Shown: positions 1 to 5,798 of the stretch, one piece after another | How positions within the stretch are numbered: the first letter of the stretch is position 1 | How the letters are laid out: each line of letters starts with the position of its first letter | Source of the DNA: JACPDH01 sp051305935 | Lineage (GTDB): Bacteria; Acidobacteriota; Thermoanaerobaculia; Gp7-AA8 | DNA: 5,798 bases | Assembly (NCBI GenBank): GCA_051305935.1 | Contig: JBPPMG010000407.1 | Coordinates: 1 to 5,798 of the forward strand | Direction of reading: 5' to 3' | Notes under the pieces: model-generated | Told to the model about the DNA's origin: nothing | What the model saw: the letters and a program-made list of their open reading frames with translations, nothing else | The model's database searches: none | Translations under genes and position numbers: made by a program

Positions 1-2
1 TC

Positions 3-1247
3 AACGAATGGCTGCAGTGTGTCGGTTGCGAGAGTCGAGTCGACATTCTCGTGGTGCGCTGCCGCTGCGATTGCGGAGGGCTTCTCGCCGTGGAACGCGT
101 CGCGGGGTGGGCGGGGCAGCTCTCGCGTGCGCACTTCGATTCCAGGCTCACGAGCCGGCGCGCCGTCGACAGGAGCGGCGTCTGGCGCTTTCGCGAAGCG
201 GTGCTCTCGTGCGCCGAGCGCGAGATCGTCACCCACCCCGAAGGGGCGACACGGCTGTACGAGAGCGCGCCGCTCGCCGAGTACGCCGGGATCGACGCGA
301 TCCGGTTCAAGCACGAGGGGGAGAACCCGACCGGCTCGTTCAAGGATCGAGGCATGACCGTCGCGACGACGCAGGCGGTGCGCACCGGCGCGCGCGCGGT
401 GGCATGCGCGTCGACCGGGAACACGAGCGCGTCGCTCGCCGCCTATGCCTCCCGTGCGGGGCTCCGCGCGATCGTCTTCGTCCCCGCGGGGAAGATCGCG
501 ATGGGGAAGCTCGCGCAGACGCTCGCGTACGGCGCGACGGTGCTGGCGGTGCGGGGCGACTTCGACGACGCGATGCGGCTCGTCGACGAAGCCTCGACGA
601 AGCTCGGCATCTATCTCCTCAACTCCATCAATCCCTTTCGGATCGAGGGGCAGAAGACGATCGGATGGGAGATCCTCCAGGACCTCGACTGGCGCGCGCC
701 CGACTGGCTCGTGCTTCCCGCCGGCAACCTCGGTAACACGAGCGCGATCGGAAAGGCGATGATCGAGGCCTTCGAGGGTGGCTGGATCGACAAGCTCCCG
801 CGGATCGCGTCGGTGCAGGCGAGCGGCGCGAATCCGTTTTATCGCGGCTTCACCGGCGGGTTCCGCGAGCGCTTCCGGATGCAGGCCGAAACGGTCGCTT
901 CCGCGATTCGGATCGGCGACCCGGTCAGTTGGGAGAAGGCGCGCGCGGTGATCGAAACGACGCGGGGTGTCGTCACCGAGGTGACCGACGAGGTGATTCT
1001 CGAGGCGAAGGCGAGGATCGACGGGGCGGGGATCGGATGTGAGCCGGCGTCGGCGTGCAGTCTCGCCGGCGTGCGACGGCTCCGGAGCGAAGGAGTCATC
1101 GGGCGGGACGAGAGCGTCGTCGCGATCCTCACGGGGAACCTGCTCAAGGACCCGGAGATCGTGCTCGAGCGCGTGAGACGCGAAGGTGGCTCGCAGATGA
1201 TCGAGATCGACGCGAACGTCGACGAGGTTGCGCGGGTCCTGGGTTGA
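3..1247 (+). CDS. thrC: Threonine synthase, 5'-truncated by the window edge
   Basis: PLP-dependent threonine synthase, a cytoplasmic enzyme that converts O-phospho-L-homoserine and water to L-threonine and phosphate, the last step of threonine synthesis. The frame is open from the window edge. Before the GTG at 51 it already encodes WLQCVGCE, followed by CRCDCGG (Cys codons at 18, 27, 60, 66, 72), a zinc-ribbon arrangement found at the N-terminus of this family. The real start therefore lies upstream of base 1 and GTG 51 would be a false start. The PLP lysine is in NPTGSFKDRGM (AAG at 342-344). STGNTSASLAAYA and LPAGNLGNTSA are the loops expected to contact the substrate and the PLP phosphate. 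NSINPFRIEGQKT, GCEPASACSLAG and LTGNLLKDPE are also family motifs. About 414 codons are visible, near full length. Threonine dehydratase or cysteate synthase share the fold, but the ribbon and these motifs favour threonine synthase. No other threonine-pathway gene is in view. A run of hairpins follows the stop codon. Confidence 0.92.
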   Translation, partial: NEWLQCVGCESRVDILVVRCRCDCGGLLAVERVAGWAGQLSRAHFDSRLTSRRAVDRSGVWRFREAVLSCAEREIVTHPEGATRLYESAPLAEYAGIDAIRFKHEGENPTGSFKDRGMTVATTQAVRTGARAVACASTGNTSASLAAYASRAGLRAIVFVPAGKIAMGKLAQTLAYGATVLAVRGDFDDAMRLVDEASTKLGIYLLNSINPFRIEGQKTIGWEILQDLDWRAPDWLVLPAGNLGNTSAIGKAMIEAFEGGWIDKLPRIASVQASGANPFYRGFTGGFRERFRMQAETVASAIRIGDPVSWEKARAVIETTRGVVTEVTDEVILEAKARIDGAGIGCEPASACSLAGVRRLRSEGVIGRDESVVAILTGNLLKDPEIVLERVRREGGSQMIEIDANVDEVARVLG

Positions 1248-1407
1248 TGTAGTCGTAATGGCCTGCGGGGGTTACGGTGCCGCGCGAGTGGCACCCGCAG
1301 CGCTTCGCGCTGCCGCGGAGGCGGGGGGACGCCTCCGCCACGAAGTGGGCATCTGGGAGCGCGCGTTGCACGGTTTCGTGCGACAATCGCGCCGGTTCCC
1401 AAAAACG
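1248..1407. other. Gap between thrC and kinase 1, rich in inverted repeats
   Basis: This 160-base gap holds a chain of short perfect inverted repeats: CGTAA 1254-1258 with TTACG 1272-1276; GGTGCC 1276-1281 with GGCACC 1290-1295; GCAGCGC 1297-1303 with GCGCTGC 1307-1313 (3-base loop); GCGGAGGC 1315-1322 with GCCTCCGC 1331-1338 (8-base loop), flanked by CTTCG 1303-1307 and CGAAG 1341-1345; and GCACG 1368-1372 with CGTGC 1377-1381. No T-run follows any stem, so a classical intrinsic terminator is not supported. The cluster may be a terminator-like or RNA-stabilising 3' end of thrC, a structured leader of the kinase operon, or a degraded palindromic repeat. I found no convincing -35/-10 pair. The frame of kinase 1 stays open back through this gap, but the predicted residues match nothing I recognise, so I treat the gap as non-coding. 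Confidence 0.5.
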
Positions 1408-4089
1408 ATGTCTTTGGCTCCCGGCACTCGGCTCGGTCCCTATGAGGTCACTGCGTCCATCGGCGCGGGCGGCATGGGTGAGGTCTGGCGCGCGAAAGAC
1501 ACGCGTCTCGACCGCGATGTCGCGGTGAAGGTCCTCCCCCCCGGATTCGCGTCGAACCCGCAGCTCAAGGCGCGGTTCGAGCGCGAGGCGAAGACGATCT
1601 CGTCGCTCAATCATCCGAACATCTGCACGCTCTTCGACGTGGGGCATCACGAAGGGACCGACTTCCTCGTGATGGAGCTGCTCGAAGGGGAGTCGCTCGC
1701 CGACAGGATCCAGAAGGGCGCGCTTCCGCCCGACCAGGTGCTGCGCGTCGGCTCGCAGGTCGCCGATGCGCTCGACCGGGCGCACAAGCAGGGGATCGTC
1801 CATCGCGACCTCAAGCCCGGCAACGTGTTCCTCACGAAGACGGGGGCGAAGCTGCTCGACTTCGGGCTTGCCCGAAGCGGCATCGAGAACGACCCTCTCC
1901 GCGGCTTCACCGAGGCCGCGACGCAGGCGAAGCCGCTGACGCAGGAAGGGACGATCCTCGGGACGTTTCAATACATGGCTCCCGAGCAGCTCGAGGGGAG
2001 TGAGGCCGACGCGCGGACCGACATCTTCGCGTTAGGCGCGCTGCTCTACGAGATGGCGACAGGGACGCGCGCGTTCCAGGGGACGTCGAAGACGAGCCTC
2101 ATCGCGGCGATCGTTTCGTCGCACCCGGCGCCGATCTCTTCGGTCACGCCGATGGTGCCTCCGGCGCTCGACCACATCGTGCGCAAGTGCCTCGAGAAGG
2201 ATCCCGAGGACCGGTGGCAGTCGGCGCACGACGTGGCGAGCGAGCTCCGGTGGCTGAGCGAGGCGGGCTCGCAGGCGGGTGTCGCGACGACGGTGACGCT
2301 GCGCCGCAAGACGCGCGAGAAGCTGGCGTGGGCGATGGCTGCGATGTTCGCGCTCCTCGCGATCGTCGCGGCGGGGGCCTGGATCCGCAACCGGCCGGCG
2401 CCCGCCGAGCCGTTTCGAGCGACGATCGATCCTCCCGCGGACGCGGCGCTTCTTCCGTACGACCTCCTCGGACTGGCGCTCTCGCCGGATGGCAAGCGGC
2501 TCGCATTCGCCGCAAACCTGGACTCCGGTGGCCAGCAGCTCTGGATTCGCGATCTCTCGTCGATGGCGGCAAAGCCGCTGCCGGAAACGGCTGGCGCGGC
2601 GTACCCGTTCTGGTCGCCCGACGGCCGGTACATCGCCTTCTTTGCCGACGGAAAGCTCAAGAAGCTCGACCTGCGGGGAGGTGCGCCGCAGGTGCTCGCC
2701 GACGCGCCGACGGGGCGAGGCGGCTCCTGGAGCCGCGGTGACGTCATCCTCTTTGCACCCAACATCCGCTCGCCGATTCAGAGCATTCCGGCCGCGGGAG
2801 GCACTCCGAAGAACGCGACTCGATTTGACGAGGAGAAGGAAGTCACGAACCGCCTGCCGCACTTCCTGCCCGACGGGAAGCACTTCTTCTACATCTCGCG
2901 CCAGCGGGTGGCGAACGGAGAGGTGGGCCGGCTCATGCTCGCGTCGCTCGACTCGCTCGATGCATCCGTGCTCATCGAAGACTCGACCAACGCCCAGTAC
3001 GTCGAGCCTGGATACGTGCTCTTCGGCCGCAGGAACGACCTCTTCGCGTGGCGGTTTGACCTGAAGGATCTGAAGCTGATCGGTCAGCCGGCACCGGTTC
3101 AGAACGAGAAGATCAGTCTATGGGAGCCCAAGAATCTCCTGATCTACACGGCGTCGGATCAGGGCGCGATCGTCTACCTGCCGGAGGTCCTTCGCAAGTC
3201 GTCGTTGCGCTGGGTGGGGCGCGACGGCCGCGCGCTCGGTGAGCTCGGAACCCCCGCGTTCAACCAGTCGCCCCGCATCTCTCCGGATGGCACGAAGGTC
3301 GCGATGGCGATCGGCGACACGTCGACGACCGTCACCGACCTCTGGATTCTGGATCTCCAGTACGACCGCCGATTCCGCATCACGCAGAAGAGCGGGGCCT
3401 TTTCCTATCCGGTTTGGTCTCGCGACTCGAAGAAGATCGCGTTCATCTGCCAGCCGAAGGCGGTGCAGGATCTCTGCGTGAAATCGCTCGCCACCGCGGG
3501 CGACATCGAGCTCCTATATGAGTCGCCGTTCTGGAAGACGTCGGGATCGTGGTCGCTCGACGGCAAGTCGTTCTACTTCTCGGAACAGAATCCCGAGACA
3601 AACAACGATCTGCTTCTGCTGGATGGATCGGATCCGAAGAAGCCTCCCGTGACGATCCTCAAGACTCCGTTCAATGAAGACATCGTGGAGTTGTCCCCTG
3701 ACGGATCGTGGCTTGCCTACATCTCGAACGAGTCCGGCAGGCAGGAGGTCTACGTCCGCCCCGCTTCGGGATCGTTCGAGCAGTGGCAGATCTCCAACGG
3801 AGGCGGCGCACAGCCGCGCTGGACGCGCGGCGGACAGGAGTTGCTCTACGCGGCGCCCGACGGCAACGTGATGTCGGTCGCGATCACGACCGCGCCGGTC
3901 TTCCGCCCCGGCGTGCCGAAGGCTCTCTTCAAGCTCCCCGAGCCTCCCGACCGCGACACGCCGATTTTCGAAGACGTGTCTGCCGACGGCGAGCGGATCC
4001 TCCTGAACGTCCCGACGACGGCACGCTCGAGCGTTGCGTTCCACGTCATCCTCAACTGGACGTCGCTGCTCGGAGAGCAGGCGAGATGA
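1408..4089 (+). CDS. Membrane Ser/Thr protein kinase with PD40 beta-propeller (kinase 1)
   Basis: Hanks-type Ser/Thr kinase of 893 residues, predicted to sit in the inner membrane and phosphorylate cytoplasmic targets. Kinase domain about 12-280: glycine loop GAGGMGEV (19-26), VAVK Lys41, alpha-C Glu60, HRDLKPGN with catalytic Asp134, DFG 151-153, APE 191-193, alpha-F Asp205 and late Arg269, so all key residues are present. An Arg/Lys-rich stretch leads into one TM helix, about 306-326 (LAWAMAAMFALLAIVAAGAW), which puts the C-terminal half outside the cytoplasm. That half carries PD40/WD40-like repeats with SPDG-type turns near 359, 403, 487, 625, 671, 716 and 763, as in TolB-like propellers, and ends in a FHVILNW tail. 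The ligand or partner of the propeller is unknown. Start ATG 1408 was chosen because its product aligns from residue 1 with kinase 2 (MSLAPGTRLGPYE / MTLAPGSRLGPYE). An in-frame ATG at 1228 would overlap thrC and add 60 unconserved residues. No Shine-Dalgarno is visible before 1408, so the exact start is slightly uncertain. Its stop overlaps the start of kinase 2. Confidence 0.93.
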   Translation: MSLAPGTRLGPYEVTASIGAGGMGEVWRAKDTRLDRDVAVKVLPPGFASNPQLKARFEREAKTISSLNHPNICTLFDVGHHEGTDFLVMELLEGESLADRIQKGALPPDQVLRVGSQVADALDRAHKQGIVHRDLKPGNVFLTKTGAKLLDFGLARSGIENDPLRGFTEAATQAKPLTQEGTILGTFQYMAPEQLEGSEADARTDIFALGALLYEMATGTRAFQGTSKTSLIAAIVSSHPAPISSVTPMVPPALDHIVRKCLEKDPEDRWQSAHDVASELRWLSEAGSQAGVATTVTLRRKTREKLAWAMAAMFALLAIVAAGAWIRNRPAPAEPFRATIDPPADAALLPYDLLGLALSPDGKRLAFAANLDSGGQQLWIRDLSSMAAKPLPETAGAAYPFWSPDGRYIAFFADGKLKKLDLRGGAPQVLADAPTGRGGSWSRGDVILFAPNIRSPIQSIPAAGGTPKNATRFDEEKEVTNRLPHFLPDGKHFFYISRQRVANGEVGRLMLASLDSLDASVLIEDSTNAQYVEPGYVLFGRRNDLFAWRFDLKDLKLIGQPAPVQNEKISLWEPKNLLIYTASDQGAIVYLPEVLRKSSLRWVGRDGRALGELGTPAFNQSPRISPDGTKVAMAIGDTSTTVTDLWILDLQYDRRFRITQKSGAFSYPVWSRDSKKIAFICQPKAVQDLCVKSLATAGDIELLYESPFWKTSGSWSLDGKSFYFSEQNPETNNDLLLLDGSDPKKPPVTILKTPFNEDIVELSPDGSWLAYISNESGRQEVYVRPASGSFEQWQISNGGGAQPRWTRGGQELLYAAPDGNVMSVAITTAPVFRPGVPKALFKLPEPPDRDTPIFEDVSADGERILLNVPTTARSSVAFHVILNWTSLLGEQAR
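4072..4077 (+). promoter_or_regulatory. Likely ribosome binding site of kinase 2
   Basis: GGAGAG lies eight bases before ATG 4086, inside the last codons of kinase 1. It fits a Shine-Dalgarno site and, with the ATGA overlap at 4086-4089, supports this start and translational coupling of the two kinases. Confidence 0.5.
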
Positions 4090-5798
4090 CGCTCGCCCCC
4101 GGCTCGCGCCTCGGTCCATACGAAATCGTCGCGCCGTTAGGCGCCGGCGGGATGGGTGAGGTGTTTCGCGGCCGCGACACGCGCCTCGGGCGCGACGTTG
4201 CGATCAAGATCCTGCCCGAGGGTTTCGCGCAGAACGAGCAGTTCCGCGCACGCTTCGAGCGCGAGGCGAAGACGATCTCGTCGCTCAACCATCCGAACAT
4301 CTGCACGCTCTTCGACGTCGGGCACGAAGTCATCCCGACGAGCGAAGCGAGGAGGGATCTGCTGTCAGCAGATTCCTCTCCCGCTTCGCGGGATCGGAAT
4401 GACGGGCCCTCGCTTACAAGCGAGATGACGATTCACTTCCTCGTCATGGAGCTGATCGAAGGCGAGTCGCTCGCCGACCGCCTCCAGAAGGGCCCGCTCC
4501 CGCTCGACCAGGTGCTCCGCTACGGCTCGCAGGTCGCCGACGCGCTCGAGCGCGCGCACAAGCAGGGGATCGTCCATCGCGACCTGAAACCGGGCAACGT
4601 GATGATCACGAAGACGGGCGCGAAGCTGCTCGACTTCGGCCTCGCTCGGCCGGCGGCGGAGTCGGCGGTCGTGCACGGCATGACCGAGATGCCGACACAG
4701 GCGAAGCCGCTCACGCAGGAAGGGACGCTCCTCGGCACGTTCCAGTACATGGCGCCCGAGCAGCTCGAAGGGCAGGAGGCCGACGCGAGGACCGACATCT
4801 TCTCGTTAGGCGCCCTGCTCTACGAGATGGCGACGGGAAAGCGCGCGTTCGAGGGCTCTAATCGCACGAGCCTGATCGCCGCGATCGTCTCGTCGCACCC
4901 GGCGCCGATCTCGTCGGTCGCGCCGATGGCGCCGCCCGCGCTCGACCACATCGTCAAGAAGTGCCTCGAGAAGGATCCCGACGACCGCTGGCAGTCGGCG
5001 CACGACGTCGCGAGCGAGCTCCGGTGGCTGAGCGAGGCGGGATCGCAGGCGGGTGTCGCGACGACGGTGACGATCCGGCGCAAGACGCGCGAAAGGCTTG
5101 CGTGGGGCGCGAACCTCCTGACGGCGCTGCTCGCGATCGCGGGGACGTGGGCCTTCCTCCACCGCGAGAAACCTCCCGCTCCGCCGCTCGAGTCTTCGAT
5201 CGGGATTCCCGAGGGAATGAGAGTCGCGCTCGCGGGCGGCTTCGCGATCGCTCCCGATTCGAGCGCCGTCGCGGCGGTCATCAACGACCTCCAGGCCGGG
5301 AACACGCTCTGGATTCGGCCGCTGGGAGCTTCGCAGTTCCGCCCCCTCGCCGGCACCGAGGACGCAAGCCACCCGTTCTGGTCTCCTGACTCGCGCCAGA
5401 TCGCGTTCTTCGCGAATGGGAAGCTGAAGGCCGTGACGGCCGCAGGGGGGAACGTGCGCGTGATTTGCGAAGCGCCGGCCGGTCGCGGCGGCTCGTGGGG
5501 TGCGGCCGGAACGATCATCGTCGCGCAGTCGGGGATCAGCCCGCTCGTGAAGGTATCGGCGGACGGGGGCGAGCCGAAACCCCTGACGAAGCTCTCCGCC
5601 GGCGAGTCGAGCCACCGCTGGCCCTTCTTCCTCCCCGATGGCAGGCGCTTCGTGTTCGTTTCGTTCCAGTCGGGAGGAACCGATACCGGCGGCTCGAAGG
5701 TCATGCAGTCTTCGATCGACGAGCCGGAGAAGATCTCGCTGATCACGACCGCGCACACGTCGGCGGCGTTCGTGCCGGGGGGCTACCTGCTGTTCGCG
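4086..5798 (+). CDS. Membrane Ser/Thr protein kinase with PD40 propeller (kinase 2), 3'-truncated, with in-frame repeat insert
   Basis: Second Hanks-type Ser/Thr kinase and close paralogue of kinase 1. The frame is open from ATG 4086 to the window edge (571 codons), so the C-terminus is missing; by comparison with kinase 1 roughly 350 residues lie beyond. Visible motifs: GAGGMGEV 19-26, VAIK Lys41, alpha-C Glu60, HRDLKPGN with Asp166, DFG 183-185, APE 223-225, alpha-F Asp237. One TM helix lies at about 338-358 (LAWGANLLTALLAIAGTWAFL), followed by propeller turns APDS 389, SPDS 433 and LPDG 516. The fold appears catalytically complete. The oddity is a stretch of 33 residues (82-114, starting VIPTSEARRD) between VGHE and TIHFLVMEL, where kinase 1 has only a short turn (VGHHEGTDFLVMEL). 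It falls in the beta4-beta5 turn of the N-lobe, just before the hinge, and is encoded by the palindromic repeat at 4329-4429. All motifs after it are shifted by 32 residues relative to kinase 1. Whether the protein folds with the insert is not known. The gene is probably co-transcribed and translationally coupled with kinase 1. Confidence 0.92.
   Translation, partial: MTLAPGSRLGPYEIVAPLGAGGMGEVFRGRDTRLGRDVAIKILPEGFAQNEQFRARFEREAKTISSLNHPNICTLFDVGHEVIPTSEARRDLLSADSSPASRDRNDGPSLTSEMTIHFLVMELIEGESLADRLQKGPLPLDQVLRYGSQVADALERAHKQGIVHRDLKPGNVMITKTGAKLLDFGLARPAAESAVVHGMTEMPTQAKPLTQEGTLLGTFQYMAPEQLEGQEADARTDIFSLGALLYEMATGKRAFEGSNRTSLIAAIVSSHPAPISSVAPMAPPALDHIVKKCLEKDPDDRWQSAHDVASELRWLSEAGSQAGVATTVTIRRKTRERLAWGANLLTALLAIAGTWAFLHREKPPAPPLESSIGIPEGMRVALAGGFAIAPDSSAVAAVINDLQAGNTLWIRPLGASQFRPLAGTEDASHPFWSPDSRQIAFFANGKLKAVTAAGGNVRVICEAPAGRGGSWGAAGTIIVAQSGISPLVKVSADGGEPKPLTKLSAGESSHRWPFFLPDGRRFVFVSFQSGGTDTGGSKVMQSSIDEPEKISLITTAHTSAAFVPGGYLLFA
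4329..4429. repeat. Composite palindromic repeat (REP/MITE-like) inside kinase 2
   Basis: This 101-base element starts GTCATC and ends GATGAC. Its first part (4329-4403) is one long imperfect palindrome: left arm 4329-4364, single T at 4365, right arm 4366-4403. It is perfect at the tip (ATCTGCTG / CAGCAGAT), matches at GCGAAGCG / CGCTTCGC, and has one mismatch at the outer ends (GTCATCCCGA / TCGGAATGAC). A second small perfect hairpin follows, CTCGCTT 4409-4415 with AAGCGAG 4418-4424, then a second ATGAC. It encodes no transposase and must be non-autonomous if mobile. From memory, it resembles GTCATYCCGAGCGAAGCGAGG-type repeats spread between genes in many bacterial genomes; I could not check this. 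Only one forward frame is open through it, the kinase frame: the other two meet TGA at 4400 and 4426. A 4-base ACGA occurs on both sides (4324-4327, 4428-4431), too short to prove a target duplication. Confidence 0.8.

Noticed and set aside
1315..1338. Intrinsic terminator of thrC at the GCGGAGGC/GCCTCCGC stem
   Set aside because: No T-run follows the stem. It may still help termination, but the standard signature is missing.
1366..1387. Promoter for kinase 1 from TTGCAC (1366) and GACAAT (1382)
   Set aside because: The spacer is only 10 bases, far from the usual 16-18, and the TTGCAC overlaps a small hairpin.
1228..1407. In-frame N-terminal extension of kinase 1 from ATG 1228
   Set aside because: It would overlap the end of thrC and add 60 residues absent from kinase 2. 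The paralogue begins at the equivalent of ATG 1408.
4324..4431. ACGA on both sides of the repeat as a target-site duplication
   Set aside because: Four bases in GC-rich DNA are too little evidence, and removing the element with one copy would break the frame.
4806..5758. Long antisense open frames opposite kinase 2, and similar ones opposite kinase 1 and thrC
   Set aside because: They are Arg-rich, low-complexity translations expected opposite GC-rich genes, and they carry no motif. Each lies over a gene with clear domain motifs.
4086..5798. Kinase 2 as a pseudogene broken by the repeat
   Set aside because: The frame continues unbroken through the insert, and all catalytic motifs visible on both sides are intact. 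Loss of activity remains possible but is not shown by the sequence.
1..5798. tRNA, rRNA, CRISPR array, transposase or phage genes
   Set aside because: None seen. The only repeats are the palindrome in kinase 2, the hairpins in the gap, and homology between the two kinases.

Overview
The window is GC-rich and densely coding, with every supported gene on the + strand. It holds the 3' part of a threonine synthase gene, a 160-base gap, and two tandem genes for membrane-anchored Hanks-type Ser/Thr kinases whose outer half is a PD40/TolB-like beta-propeller. The kinase N-terminus (LAPGTRLGPYEV, then a GAGGMGEV glycine loop), the CTLFDVGH and DFLVMELLEGESL motifs, and the kinase-TM-propeller layout are typical of the large kinase families of Acidobacteriota and similar soil or sediment bacteria. 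That taxonomic guess is recall and inference; no marker gene here settles it.

Layout: 3-1247 is thrC, cut at its 5' end, with the N-terminal zinc-ribbon cysteines lying before the first possible start codon in the window. 1248-1407 is a gap packed with inverted repeats and with no clear promoter. 1408-4089 is kinase 1, complete at 893 residues. 4086-5798 is kinase 2, joined to kinase 1 by an ATGA start/stop overlap and cut by the right window edge after 571 codons. The two kinases are paralogues. Their kinase halves and juxtamembrane segments are nearly the same even at DNA level, while their propellers are homologous but clearly diverged. This suggests a co-translated pair of receptors with similar outputs and different inputs (inference).

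The most unusual object is a 101-base composite palindrome at 4329-4429 inside kinase 2. It looks like a dispersed non-coding repeat (GTCATCCCGA... GCGAAGCGAGG... type), yet it is read through in frame. It adds about 32 residues in the beta4-beta5 turn of the kinase N-lobe and leaves all catalytic motifs intact. Kinase 1 lacks it at the same place. A second oddity is codon use: the only three in-frame TTA codons in the window all lie in the same 10-base context, CGTTAGGCGC. I saw no tRNA, rRNA, CRISPR array, transposase or phage gene.
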